DNA of 64,000 nt from Haemonchus contortus (taxonomy: Eukaryota; Nematoda; Chromadorea; Rhabditida; Trichostrongylidae), in the NCBI GenBank assembly GCA_000469685.2, contig LS997563.1:37984468-38048467 (forward strand), written 5' to 3'. Shown here one piece after another: positions 1 through 12,690 of the stretch (the first letter of the stretch is position 1; every line of letters begins with the position of its first letter). Below the pieces are notes generated by a model. The model was not told the DNA's origin and did no database searches. It worked only from the letters and a program-made list of their open reading frames with translations. The position numbers and the translations under genes were made by a program.

Positions 1-382
1 AAGGGCACGTTTGTAAGTGAATTTTGCCATAGTGCATCGATGTCTTGGATTTGATTGTGGAGCTTCGGCCAAGATAGTACAGCCTTAATCAGTTAAGTCT
101 TCCTTGTTGCCTTTGTCAAATGGTGGAATCCGGAGACGAATGAATTTCAAGCTCTGACTAAAGTGACAAGTCCGGGAGTTGGACAAGCAGAGTTGAAATT
201 TTCGTTCAAGGCTCCACAGCTATACTTGAGGGTATCATGTGCTAAGGTTCGACAAGCATGTATAGCATTTCTGCCGGTATTCGAACGAAGACAAGAGTTG
301 GATGAGCTTGAGGGATGTCATATAAACAAGAGGTCATGTTGTGCGCTCAACTTTTTAAATTTTATTGACCTCTACAAAGGAT
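1..382. other. no gene recognised
   Basis: A short open frame (163-399) has no recognisable motif and runs into the SINE that begins at about 383. I see no supported exon here. Confidence 0.4.
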
Positions 383-560
383 GGGCAGAGGTGGTGTAGT
401 GATAAGAGGAGCACTACCACCACCCAGGGTCCGAGGATCAATTCTTGGATAGATATTCGCCCAAGCCATCCAATCACTCTACTTCTCCGGAATCGGTAAT
501 TTGGTACCACACTGGGAGCATCAAAGCTCCGGCTTGTGTTATACATCGGTAATCATAGTA
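383..560 (+). repeat. tRNA-derived SINE, degraded copy
   Basis: The copy starts with a GGGCAGAGGTGGTGTAGTG head containing the pol III A box, followed by a decayed B-box region and the body motif 'ccggaatcggtaatttggtacca', which is shared with the other copies. It has no clear 3' tail. It belongs to the family whose best copy is at 50613-50916. Confidence 0.7.
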
Positions 561-1889
561 TAGTCCTTATACTAAAACCAACGGCTACTGTTCGAGAACA
601 TACCACGCTGCCAAAGAAACAACCAAGTCACTATGAGGAAAAGTTCTGAAAACTCTCAGTCTGACCAAAATGTTAGTATAACACTTCAGAAACTACAGCA
701 GGACGTACATAACGCAGGCTGGAGGTCGACACTAATGACGCTTGTCTGTTGTTTTGGCCAAGCGACACCTTTCCAACAAAAGCCAGAGCACCAGTGAATC
801 GAGACACCTTTTCAATGGAACGACTAGGCTTTACGCTAAGTCCAACTTAAAGATTCACAGTTACTGGCTTCGCCGAAGCGACTACAATGCCATCCTGGTC
901 AAGAAAACAGCGATGCTTAATAAGCAATTCGCAAGGGTAATGATCGCATAACGAAGAAGTGCAAGAGTGGGGACAGAAGGGGCCCTCAAACCACTTACTG
1001 ATTCCTATTATATGACAGATTAAGTAGGATTAAAGCTGGTCATGGTGTGGATAGGCGAAAAAAAATGAAAATGTAGATAAAATTCTCCATGATACACTTC
1101 TACGGACAAGTAAGGATGACAAAAAATTACGCGAAAGTAAAGAACAACACAAAGAAAAAAATGGAAATGGAAATGACTGGATGTTGTTGAATGGATGGAT
1201 TGATCAATAAGGAATAAATAAGTAAGTAGCCAAGTAAGCTAATCAACTGATATTGGATATGGTTCAAGCTTCCCCGATGTTGGAAAAATGGAAATCTTTT
1301 TTTGCTGTCCCTGAAGAGGAAATCAGGCATAGCAAGAAAAATTGCCCACAAAAAAGCAAGTGAGAAGGGGAAGATCGCTGGAGGACGAGTGCATCTCTTT
1401 TCTCGTCCTCCCAATACATATCCATTTCAAATGAGCGATAGCCCTCGAAGAATTCGGAAGTCAGTCATTTATTGCTTCATGCCTCTTGAGGTTAGACATG
1501 TCCTTGACAACTGGGCTAGCCATTTCTTTAACAAATTTCCCAGTTTTCGGGGTTGAGATCATCAATTAGCACGCTATGAAATTACTTGAAAATCTGTAGC
1601 GGACATTTTTGATGACAATGACTAAAAATTAGAAAGGAAGAGACTGAAAAATGCTACAAAAAACAGAAAAAAAACAGACGCTTTTTGTGACCCCTTTCAT
1701 CATATTTCATCAAGAAAAAACATGGTGTCGGTCTACGGTAGAATTTTTTTCGTGGCGCATTGAAAATTGTTGGTGAGCATTTTAGTTTATGAAATTCTAC
1801 CCAACTATTTCCATCTGGATTGTCCTGCAAGCCATGTCTTCACCTTAGTTGAGCACAATCAGGAAAGTAGTGACTAGTTACAATATTCT
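561..1889. other. no gene recognised
   Basis: Two short overlapping frames lie at 633-800 and 742-951. The first starts at an ATG and reads as a Ser/Gln-rich peptide of about 55 residues, but it has no splice context and no family match. AT-rich filler follows to 1889. Confidence 0.4.
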
Positions 1890-2000
1890 TGGGCCGTGCG
1901 AGGTTGTTAGGTGGAACTTTTATTAATCACAACGGCCTAACGTTTCGACGTTCTCGTCGTCTTCAGAGGCCTGAAGCAATTCGAGACATTTGCACAGTAT
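1890..2000 (-). mobile_element. Penelope-like element terminal motif with hammerhead-like core
   Basis: On the minus strand, 1966-1941 reads CTGAAGACGACGAGAACGTC followed by GAAACG. This is the order of a hammerhead core: CUGANGA, a short stem-loop, then GAAAC. Similar GTTTCG...CTTCAG motifs occur widely in animal Penelope-like retroelements, some of which are known to carry hammerhead ribozymes. Here there is one unpaired C after CTGAAGA, and the flanks GGCCT/AGGCC can also pair with each other. No reverse transcriptase frame is visible nearby, so this is at most a terminal relic. Confidence 0.4.
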
Positions 2001-2420
2001 CCAAAAAGCGCACTACCCCATGGCGAATATGATAGCGAATTCAAAACCCATAATTTGAAACATAACTCACCAAGGTTCCACCGCTCAAGCGGAATAAAAT
2101 CCACTGTCGCCACAAGCGACTGTCAGTAGCGAATGAGACTTATTGGCTGTCTCCCTTATACTTGTGATATTTGTGATGTGGAAGATCGCGTTATAATGCT
2201 ACTGACTCACAAGTCGCAGTGCGGTATATATGGCAAAAGATCGTTGGTTATGGACGGGCACTCATCTATACCGTTCATTTTAGGATTTCTTTTGAAAATC
2301 CAGAACGCCTCTAATGCCTTTCTCGCTGAAATCTCCGTCTCCTGCGCTAATATCGTGCACTTAACTTCAAAGTTGTCGCTGTTATGCTCCTCAATTTTAT
2401 GCCTTCCAAGCGCTGTTATC

Positions 2421-2559
2421 AGAAAAGCAATCCCTACATTGAACTTGACCTAAAGGTCAATGTGATTGGGAGTGAGGAATAGCTGAAAGTCGGGTCAAAC
2501 TGGTATTCTTCGAGTCAAGAAGTCAGGGAAATTAGCATTTGTCTCGATGCCCTTGAAAA
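2421..2559 (+). repeat. diverged direct repeat, copy A
   Basis: About 139 bp, repeated about 530 bp downstream at 2953-3090. Shared landmarks in order are AAAGGTCAATGTGATTGGGA, GTGAGGA.TAGCT.AAAGTCG, AGTCAGGGAAATT and TTTGTCTCGATGCCC. Identity is roughly 80 percent by eye, with small indels. Confidence 0.75.
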
Positions 2560-2952
2560 AGTAGTGACTGATAAGCAGAAAAAGCCAGTCACAGTAATCT
2601 GCTACCCAATCTTTCATAAAAAAGAGTCATTCGGTAGGTTGCTAGAGAAAGGGAACCTAATGTCACGGACCAAATATGACATTGTCTCGAATAGGCAAGG
2701 TGGCACAGTTCAAGGCTCTCATCTACTACTTGAGAAAAAAAGCAGAAAAAGTGCCAAAAAGCGCTAGTGACCAGGAAGTAGACCGCAAATTGTCAAAAGG
2801 GAGGTGACATGAGTTTTTAGGGGTGTGTCCAGGCTGGAGCGCTTTTGAAACGACCGGCCGGCCGGAACTACATCAATGGCCGGCACACAATGCTAATCGC
2901 TGCATATTTAACAATAATTGGCCTTTTTCACTTCCTTTTTCATCAATTGGAA

Positions 2953-3090
2953 AGAAAAAGCAATTCCTACTCTGAACTCGACCAAAAGGTCAATGTGATT
3001 GGGAGTGAGGAGTAGCTAAAAGTCGAGTATTCTGGTATCCTTAGAGTGAAAAAGTCAGGGAAATTGGAATTTGTCTCGATGCCCCTGAAA
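2953..3090 (+). repeat. diverged direct repeat, copy B
   Basis: Second copy of the 2421-2559 repeat in the same orientation. The spacer (2560-2952) contains a CCGGCCGGCCGG palindrome near 2853. The pair could be decayed terminal repeats of a small element or a simple segmental duplication. No coding content is recognised between them. Confidence 0.75.
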
Positions 3091-3359
3091 ATTGCTCGAA
3101 ATTGAAAAAATTGAAAAAGATGAATCTTGTGAAAATTTGAATTTATCGTAAGGTATGCAGAAAGCTGACCGTCTTAGAATTTTGATAGCCTGGGAAGTGC
3201 TCTACTGGAAGTTCGAGCTCCTACAGGGGGCTGACTCTCTACAACTCAAAGTCACCGCTTTTCATAAACCCCTCACTGTGCTCGAGGTACAGGGTAAAGC
3301 GGTGGTGCTTGGCTGGTAATGAAGCCATGAAATCCTTAGCTTAAAACGGTCCACTTTTT

Positions 3360-3556
3360 TTGGATGCGCCCCGCATTCGTCTTCTATTCGGAATCGTAGT
3401 GGCGTATTAGAATGTGTATGTGGCCTATACAATAACTTACTGTGTCCACCTGATGTACAAGTCAGTTTTTTATGCTCCCAGACGAGCCTGATACTGGTAC
3501 CTGGTGATTGACCACCTTAGAGGGATGGAAGGCTTGTTGGTTATGTTAATCATGTA
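3360..3556 (-). repeat. tRNA-derived SINE, antisense, 5' truncated
   Basis: Reads GGATGCGCCCCGCATTCG then the body complement ('gatgtacaagtcag', 'ctcccagacgag', 'agagggatggaagg'). The tRNA-like head is missing or too decayed to see. Confidence 0.75.
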
Positions 3557-5834
3557 CCAGGAACGAAATCGTAAGAGAGTCTTACGAGATCAGCTCTTCC
3601 AGAATGGTAAGGCATCTAAACACTGAGTAAAGATGATTTCAAGTAACCCACAAAAATAAGTTCATCTTCTTCTGAACATCAAATATTCAAATCCAATTTA
3701 TCTTGGTTGGAGCATTCAAATGTTCACCTACGCAGCGTTTTTTCCTCGCTAACTGCTCCTCCATGGTCCCGATGATGTAGGGCTAAACGGCGCTGCTATC
3801 ACATTCAGAGTCCATGATCAACTGTTGGACCAAGCCTGCCAACACTTACACTACACCTTGAATAGCAACTCTTTTGCAAGCATCTTTAGGAATGACGAAT
3901 TTGCTGGCTGGCCATGAAATTATTGTCCTGGCCGAGCTCAAACGCCACTACGAAGGTGTAGAGAGTTGACTTGGGGAATCACAAAAAAACATTGATCAGG
4001 CAGAAAGATTTTTTTGAACCCTGACTACCGTAGTATCGGCCTAATCTCTTGCTTATGGAGATGCCATTGTCGACTTGGATGAAATTTGATATTAAATCCG
4101 GTTTAAATGCACTATCTTATCGATTACAAAAAAAAGCTAATGGGAGTTTGTGGCTAACTTCTTGAGAACGTCATATTGATGTCAACGTAAACTTCATCTG
4201 GAGACGGCGGCCGGGGGAGGGTCATTTTCATTCTCAAATCTTTTAAATGCTATTTCAACATATTTCGAAGGAACTGTGAAATATTGGATTATCGTGGAGT
4301 CCATAAATTGGGAATTTTTGACCGAGATGATCCAAAACCACGACCGTTTCCAACGAAAAAAATGAGCGAGAGATGATGACTAACTCCCTACGCCGAGGAT
4401 TGCTGGACTACAAAACATGACTATCGGGTCCCATGTGGAACAGAGGAAGTGCGATTGAAACGGACAGGCGGTCATACCACCTTTAGAGGGCAGAGAGTGT
4501 CATTAAGTCTTAATTTGCTTCCCGGATATTGGGCTTGTCAATGTAAGATGAGTTGTTCGAAGCTTGAGGTGAGAAGCAAGGTACGTACGTGAACGCACTG
4601 GGACGTGGAGGACACTCAGGAATTTCTCGGAATTTCTCATCGAATTTCTTGGGTCTACCGGACCCGTTGTAGGTCTCCCCATAGCGTTATGCGTTTTATC
4701 CTTAGACGAATTTGGGTACCAGCTGACATTTGAAAAATCTTCAAGGGATTTAAGGCTCAGTTATTCGAGCAGGTATCATTTCAGAGCTCATTACTCTGAG
4801 AAGCAGTTACAGCAGCATGTAGGTTTACCATTATCCAACTGTTCCCGGCTAATGTCGTTGCGGAGCAACCAACCACTTCCCGTAAGAACCTATCTGATCT
4901 CCTTAGACCGATGTTCCTACTCTGTTAGGGAAGCGCTTCTCGATGAGGAGGGGCAGGAGTCCATATCTGAACCAACTTACAACTCCTGAAGGGTAAACAG
5001 AAAGTATCACTTTTGGAAGGTATGAGTTTATGGATCATTCTCTTTCTAGGAATCGATGTTGACATTCTCGTGCATGGGTAAGTGGCTGGACGTGGATGAA
5101 CAGCAAACACTCGCTTGTCATCAGAGCTTGCAGCTGCATCATGTGTCTGATGTCATCATAATATCAGACACATGAAAAGAAGCTACTCCTACTCTTGGGG
5201 TTACCCCTTACTTTGGAATTATCCTTACCTACGCGATTATTGTCATCTGCTGGTATGTTGGTAACCCGAAGAATACAAGTAATTCTAAACAGAAGTATGA
5301 GCCCTATATATATATTCAAAGATTCCCAGATAACCGTCCTCAGGTACTTGGAACTTAGCGAGACAAAATCAAAGATAGCTCAAGAATGTAAACAAAAATA
5401 ATTAAACATTTGGCCTGGATGAACTTTGAAATTCAAAATACAGGCGTCATGTTCTTCAGCGAGGAGAAATCGCTATGGAAAACAAGTTTCGAAAACCTTT
5501 CCCAGATCAATTTATAAGGGTCAAATGTAAAGAGTGTAGTTCGGGTGAAATAGCGGAAATGGTCTGAAGAGAAATTTCTAAAGGTTAGTATCAAATTTCC
5601 AAGCACATCACAAATGGATGAGGAAAAGACAGTAAGTGAAATTAAATACTTTGGTGGAATTGAATGTACCAGGAAAAAGTCTCAATTATCTTATATTGCA
5701 TTTATATACTGCAATATAAAGTTATTGAGAGTTTTTTCCTGTGTACATCCAATGGAATCAAGGAAATAAACAGGAAATAAAATGGGAACGATAAAGTAGG
5801 AAAGAGGATCGGAATGCAATGAACAGAAGAATGA
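3557..5834. other. no gene; one perfect hairpin
   Basis: No supported exon. A perfect 12-bp inverted repeat (CATGTGTCTGAT / ATCAGACACATG) with an 11-nt loop lies at 5140-5174. A 9-bp arm hairpin around 'tatattgca...tgcaatata' lies near 5692-5718. Confidence 0.45.
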
Positions 5835-5915
5835 ACGGAAGCAGGGCACGGGTAAGCACCGTGTACTGAGGTAAGGTCGGGGTTTGACCCCCTTGGGCTA
5901 ACCAAGCCTTTGAAA
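5835..5915 (+). repeat. tRNA-SINE head fragment, strongly decayed
   Basis: 'ggtcggggtttgaccccc' followed by 'gggctaaccaagcct' aligns with the B-box and post-B-box part of the SINE family. The short antisense frame here reads RGSNPDLTSVHG, a typical shadow translation of such heads. Confidence 0.4.
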
Positions 5916-8900
5916 ATTCTGGCATTGTTTCAATCGTACTGGACTATGAAAACACTGCCCTGTACGTCAGCTGTACTCCTCATGTCATTGTCGTCGTCGT
6001 CGAAATTTCCCTCACTATAAATTCGAAAAGGAAAAGAGGATCCCAGCAGCTACATTCCTCATCCTCCCTAACTGTTAAGATAAGAGCCCAAGTCTACTGC
6101 GCGACTCCAGAGGGATGGGTGGGGTCGATCCCTAGACTTACCACTGCACACATCTGCTATGAGAAAGAAGGTTTTCCTATGACTTCATTCTTCCTTACCC
6201 TCTCTTTCGAGCAATCCAGTGGTTCATTACCCAAGTTTCTGAAGCCAACCAACACACCTGGGTGCATTGGTATGGATTTGGGTACAATATGAATTCTAAA
6301 ATCGTTTTAGACCCATACAGGTGACTTGCAACACAGAGAGAGGCAAATATACTACTTGGGGTAGGAGCTTGAACAAGTAAAGGTGAAAGTGCTGGTTCCC
6401 ATCACGTATCCTGTTTTTGGGAACGATAGCTGCCACATTCCGTTCGCACGGGCTATTAACACAAGAATGGCCTTTTAGATGGTTTAGAAGTTATTATGTG
6501 TCATTAGAAAGGCTTCCTCACGGATTTCGATATGTCATGTCCCGCCAATATGTCCCGGAAGACTTTCGTTAGGGCAGTTCAGTTTGAGAACCTAATTAGG
6601 ATTTACTTGTTTACCGAAAGTGAAGTTGCGCGCGCCAAGCGGACAAATTCCTTACGTTAGGTCCACGGATCAGGTTCTGTATTGCACCTGCTCAGGTGAC
6701 CCAACTCCGTTATACTCTCCGGTTCAAACTACCCTCTAAGGAGCACCACGAGGTCAAGGTCGACTGGTCTGTAGGAGCTAATGGGAGAGGAGTAGGCTTT
6801 TTATGAGTTGAGCCCAAAGCGATTTCGATCAGGAGGTCACTGCCTCTGAAAATCTCGTAATTCGGGAAATCGATGCAAAAACCTTATTATGTTTATTTTC
6901 TTTTTGTTTACTCACTTATTCTGCTACCTTGCTTATCGCCGGAGGTGCTATTCTGGGTAGACCACTGGATTTGAGACCTACCCCGTACCACCCCTCTCCT
7001 TGTCATAGAATTCTTACCGGTGATGCCCGTACGACCCTGTAAAAAACGCAACCTTAGAAAGAAGAAATATAAAAAGCTTCAAAAGAATCCAAAACGAAAA
7101 GAAAGGGAAGTGGAAGCGAAAAAGAAAAAGATGTAGAGGAAGAGGAAAAAGTAGAAGAGCAGCACTCTTATTCCCTAAAGATTTTCGTGAACATTCTTTG
7201 AACAGTCAATGTAACCCGATGAGCCATTTCCGAGAAGGAGGGACAGTCCAAAAACGAATACCCACGGAAGAAAAGACTAGTTTGTTATGATATTCCCCTG
7301 AGAAGAAGGATTCAAAAAGCATAATCTATCATGGGAAGTTTGGCCTGGAAGAAAACGCAACTTTCAACTTGCATGAGTGGGGCATTGCAAATGACCCAAA
7401 ACTCTATGCCCTTCTATTTCTTTGGGCCTACCAAATGGAACCTGGGGCAGTGGGCATACACGTGTGAGCATCTGGGCACTCAAAGAGTATTTTCAGGACA
7501 CAAATGTCATTGAACCCTGATTCAAATGGGAATCTGCTGTGGGGTTCTTCCACCAAACCCACATTTAGAAGGAAATGGGCTTCTTATCGAATTGAACCTT
7601 CAAAAAAAAGGCTTCTTGTTAGAAAAAATTCATTAAAAAACGGGTTTTTTACTCGACCCACACTCAAAAAAAAAATAGTTTTTTTCCAAAAGATGTCATT
7701 TGAATCGTAAAAAAAAGAAATGTTTACTTTTTGAACTTTTTCGATACGGTAGGGCGGAGATCTAGAAAGCCTTTTGAACTTTCAATGCGTCAAGTAAACA
7801 GTTTAGCAATTGAATGACTTATGGTTTTTGAGGAGGAAGTGCTGATGCAATGTTTAGATCGAAGGTCATTGCATGTAACTGGAGTTAAGCCGGATTTTTC
7901 AGAAGGGCGACATTATAAACACTGATTCAGGGGTTCGAGCATGCCCGCCCCTTTGAAGATGAAAGATCGGACGGAAACGGGCAGGAAGTTACGGGCACGA
8001 GGGAAAGGAAATGGTTCTCTGATCGTTATATGAACGGCGAATATCCGAAACAATGACGTTCAAAGCTTTTGTGTATACGTTCTAGGTAGCTTGAAGATGT
8101 TGCCCACATGTGAAGTGTATGGGATAGAAAAGACACCCGAACATTTACCCATTTATCAGCCGCTCCTACTCTAAATCAACTACGAGCTTTTTTTCGATTT
8201 TCGGAAGGTTGGATGCGATTCCAACAAACAACTTCTAGGAGTCATGAGAGCAAATAGCCCTACAAATTGATTGCATCGAATTAATCAAAAGAAAAACCAA
8301 ACCAATGGGATGGGGGAAAGAAATTAGGCTTCCCAGACAGGTGACCTATGCTATAATCCCTTGCTCGATTACCTAAGTGGTTTTCTTTTTGTTAGATATT
8401 TGTTTATCATGATTTTGCTATAAATCTTAAACTCCTGTCACTTTTCTTCCGTCACTCTCGGTCTATTCATTAAAACACAAGCAGATCGAGGTGGATTAGT
8501 TTTGTGGGAGAGAGGGAGGAGGGCCCGTCACGAAGGCCCGCCACCCATCGAAACGCCCAACCCTTCCATCTTCATGAATTTTCAGATCGGGTGCTTATCG
8601 TAGAGCAATCACAGAAAGGCAATCCGCATGTATAACTTATATGCATAATTATAAATAAATAGTATGACTATGTATCATCCAAAAAAATGATTGGTTCCTG
8701 TCTGATACTAATAGCAGGAACCTCGCGCTTGTTAAGGCGCCTATAAGGAAGCAACCGGGAGGTCTTTGTTTTCCCACACCGAAGAACGGACCGGGTACTA
8801 CGTTCAATGCTCATAAAATGACGTAATAAAGGAATGATTACTACTTGGGGATATTCGAAGAAATGGATGGAAAAAAGACTGGGTCTAGAAGGGACCGGAT

Positions 8901-10993
8901 GGGCAAGAATCTGAGAGGAGGCTGTGTGAGATACCGTAATTCATCCTGTGGGACTGATTGATGATATCTCTCGTTTCCTGTAAACACTTCTATCAGTCTA
9001 CAACGGAAATGAAGAGCAGTAATAAAATTCCATATATTTTGCATGAACATCGGTATCACTGAGAGGGAGGCAGATTCGGAGGAAAGGAGGGGTCCTGATG
9101 GGTCTCAAAGCTGGACGCTAGCTACCAAAGAAACTATAGGTTGTTTAAAAAAATAGTACTCTTTAGAGCTTTCCCAAGATGTGAACTCTTGAGCCCAAGG
9201 TTTTCAGTGACGTGACGACTGCAAATTAGTCGTAAAGGGCTTGAACAGCGTTTTTGGGGTAAATATGAGCTTTAGACCAATTTTGGATAATCGCAAGCTG
9301 TCCACGCATTGTTATGACTCAATGGGAAGTAGACAAGGGCTTTGGTGCCCAAGAACCTGACCTGAGTTGTTCATGAACGACTCATTTTTAAGTATACATA
9401 GAGATTATATTTGTTTCGGTGGAGCTATAGACTTGGAAATAATAGATAGCGCTACTTTGATCCGGTTTTGAGAAAATAAAAGTTAGTAGCGACTTAGGAG
9501 CTACTCAAAATAGTAGTAATAAAACTTAATGCTTTTCCTTGCAGCTCTACGAAACGGTTTTCCCCCTTCAGATTCAGAAGAATTAGCTTTTGCTCCCTTA
9601 TTGAAACTCAAATTGGCCCACAATTATGTCAGTTCCCTATTTTCAGTTTGAGAACGGAGGGTCTTCTTCTCCTGGGCCCATGGACGGTTGGTATAAGGTT
9701 CGAAGAGCCGCAAGGCTTCAATATCCAGGAATGTTTATCTAGTGACGAGGAACTATGTCAAGAAATATCTTCTGGATGGTTTGCCCAGACTGGTGGGGTA
9801 CTATATTTTTCCCCTTTCTCCTCACCCGATGGCTTTCAGTTGTGTAGGAGACTGGAGTTATTTTAAGTGTGGGAATCTCTTCAACCTCAACCCCTCCGGC
9901 TGGTGCCTCCGGGTATGGAAACGGCTCATTTATACTGATCGTGGGCTCAACTCTCCTTGAAATCCTTCTGAAAGACGCAAATGATGACCAGCATACGTGA
10001 AACTTGATCCACGAATACTACGTGGAATACTACTCATTTCGCTCCAATCACACCTGCTCCACCATATCATGCCCAACTGGTGCGGGTAGATCCCTGATTC
10101 TGAATTATCAGTCTCAGCAAGACATCGCTGCAAAAGGCTTCCTTAAATACGTGCTTTTCAGAAAAGATTTCCCAGAAAGATGACTTATCCTATGAGTAAA
10201 TCACTGATGCCTTTTTCTCCAGGAATGAGGAAGCTGTGACTCAAAGAAGTAATTGACTGCCGTTTTCAGATCACATTAAGTTACGAATTTTTTAGGCACA
10301 ACGAGATGCTCAAGAAGGCGGAGCGCATGGTAGATAAAAGGGGCAACACTTGGTGAGTACGACTGATGAACAACCTGGAACCAATTGGAATTGTGGAACT
10401 TTTGACGCGTGTTCAAAGCGAAATTGTGACGGTGCGTTGACCCCCTGTAGGGACCTGATTTACGGTTTGATCGTCCTTCTCTAACCCCGTTGGCCAAATT
10501 TCGGGGTTTCATAAGGGTAACCGATAGCTGTGTCCATCTAGTCTGCTTTTAGCAACTCATAGTGGATGGATCCCTTCAACCTCCTTCAAATTAAGGGATG
10601 ATGCTTGCGTTACTTCAAAAAGCTAGTATTCTCTCCAGTAAAGCGATCCAACCGATTGTTGACCGTTGATCGGTGAGCAGTGCCAGCAGATCCTTGCGTA
10701 GATCCCCCACACACGCCACACTAGATTTGCCTGCCGAGAACCATCAATCAGCTTCCGAAAAGAAAGATTTGCGAACAGAGCAATCAGCGACCTTCGATCC
10801 TTTGAGTTCTCTAGTAATGAGTTCCACTGTCAGCGGGCATTCATTGTAATCATGCAATCAGAATTCCATCAGAGGGCTTGAGGTAGCGGCAATTGCTTTA
10901 ATAAGAGTAATCTAACCCAAGGCAAAAAAAAAATTCAGAACGTGCTCGTCGATCGTAAAGGAAGATTCGAACTTCCAGATGGAAAACAAAAAT
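5916..10993. other. gene-poor stretch
   Basis: No splice-supported coding sequence. It contains a purine-rich strand at about 7060-7165, A/T homopolymer runs at 7600-7715 and several frames under 80 codons (for example 9648-9866 and antisense 10276-10512) with no recognisable family. Confidence 0.4.
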
Positions 10994-11290
10994 AAAGAAA
11001 GGATAAATTTTTTGGCTTTAATCAATCCCGTCTGAGGGATGCGCCCCGCACTCGACTTCCATTCAAAATCGTAGTGGCGTAATGAGTGCGTATGTGGCCT
11101 ATATAATGACTTGCGGTGGCCAGCCGATGTACAAGTCAGTGCTTTCATCCTCCCAGACGAGTCCGGTACCAATTCACCGACCCCGAAGGGATGGAAGGAT
11201 TGATTGGTCTAGGCGGGCACCGATCCGGGATTCGAACCCCTGACCGTGTGTGTGAAATAGTGCGCCACTTGCCACTACACCAACTCCGCC
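10994..11290 (-). repeat. tRNA-derived SINE, near full-length
   Basis: Antisense copy. The head on the minus strand reads GGCGGAGTTGGTGTAGTGGC, with an intact B box GGTTCGAATCC (plus strand ggattcgaacc near 11230). The body and the 3' end 'gggattgattaaagccaaaaaa' are all present. Short frames on both strands across this interval are shadows of the repeat. Confidence 0.9.
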
Positions 11291-11514
11291 ATAAAAAACA
11301 AAGTACTTCAAAAACCGTTTTAAGGAGACTAATCGATAGATTTTGATAGTGGTCTGTATTTACAACATGGTGTGTAGATAAACAAACTAACAAACGAAAC
11401 CACTAGGTCATTAGGTGCTGTAGCGTCCAAGCTCATATTTGGTCATCTGTTCAGTAATGGTTTACCTACTTGAGAGACTGGTCCAAGTTGCGTCTCCAAA
11501 ATGATACTCTCCCG

Positions 11515-11665
11515 GGTCAATCGAGCCTTCTTTCCCTCCGGTATCGGTTAATTGGTGCCAGACTCGTCGGAAAGGATAAAAGTACTGACTTGAACATTGA
11601 CTTGACAACATAATCCATTGTGTAGGCCACGCACGCATTCAAACCCAACTACGATTCCAGAAGCA
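11515..11665 (+). repeat. tRNA-SINE body fragment
   Basis: Shares 'tcggttaattggtgccagactcgtc', 'ggataaaagtactgacttg', 'gtaggccacgcacgcattc' and 'ctacgattcc' with full copies. The head is decayed. Confidence 0.75.
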
Positions 11666-12581
11666 AGTCCAATGAGAGGCGCATTACTACTACAGGACTT
11701 ATCAACGCAAATAACTTCACCCTCTCTCCTTGACTTATTATCCTTTATACTAATTTGTCAAAAGACAGAACAAGTAAACATTTTTGATATGAAATGGTTC
11801 TTATCATGGTCGTCTCATTGTCTTTCTGGGTTATAGGTTACTGCATAGTGATTTGTTGATAGTCTCCATAACTCGAGAGCGGATAAGATTGAGTTATTGG
11901 CAAACAAAGTATGGGTTATGGGTCATATCACTGAGTATTCAGTAATCTGTCAGCATGCAGATCAATTCACGAGCAAATGGCTTTTTCCACTTGCTCAGGA
12001 CGAATATCTCATTTACGTGAGAGATGAAGATTATTTCAATTTTGATACAACAACATTCAAAAGTACAAGAAAATTGGTAACTACGGTAATGGACGGAAAC
12101 TTGAAGAAGTAGGTGAAACCAGAAAGTAACCGAATATCGTCAAAGATGTGCAGAAGCCTCCGAAAATGCTCATAAGCCAAAAAGATTTTCGAGAATTCGG
12201 AGAACCTCACACGTGACGGCCAACGTAAATGGACTACATCGATCAGGAAGTTCTCACTATTGAATTTGTCGTCGGGAATAAAAGCGAGTACTGCTTCAGT
12301 GATGAGCTTCCTTTTTGATTTAACTCACCAACAAAAAGCACTTTGAACGCTCCTCCCAGGTGTTTCATCAATAGAGTCTGCTAAATTTAAGACATTTTTA
12401 GTAGAAGGAAAGGCTTAGGCTCGGCGTCATGAGGATGCCTCTATCTTTGAATATCCTTGGTTATTCTTGGGGAAAAACCACCCACTGCCTTCACACCAGA
12501 CATTTTCACAGCAACTGACAAAATTCTTCCCTATTACTGGTATAAGGCCTCGACTCTTGATCAATTCACTACATAAGGTAG

Positions 12582-12690
12582 AATGTGGTGTAGCGGCAAT
12601 TGGCGCACTAGCACACTCCCTGGATCGGGAGTATAATCCTTGATCTGCCCTGGTCAACCAAGCCTCCCATCTCCTTCCAAACTGGACTGT
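12582..12690 (+). repeat. tRNA-SINE head fragment
   Basis: 'aatgtggtgtagcggcaattggcgcacta' keeps the A box. The B box is degraded ('agtataatcc'). It then continues 'ggtcaaccaagcctcccatctcc' and stops. Confidence 0.7.
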
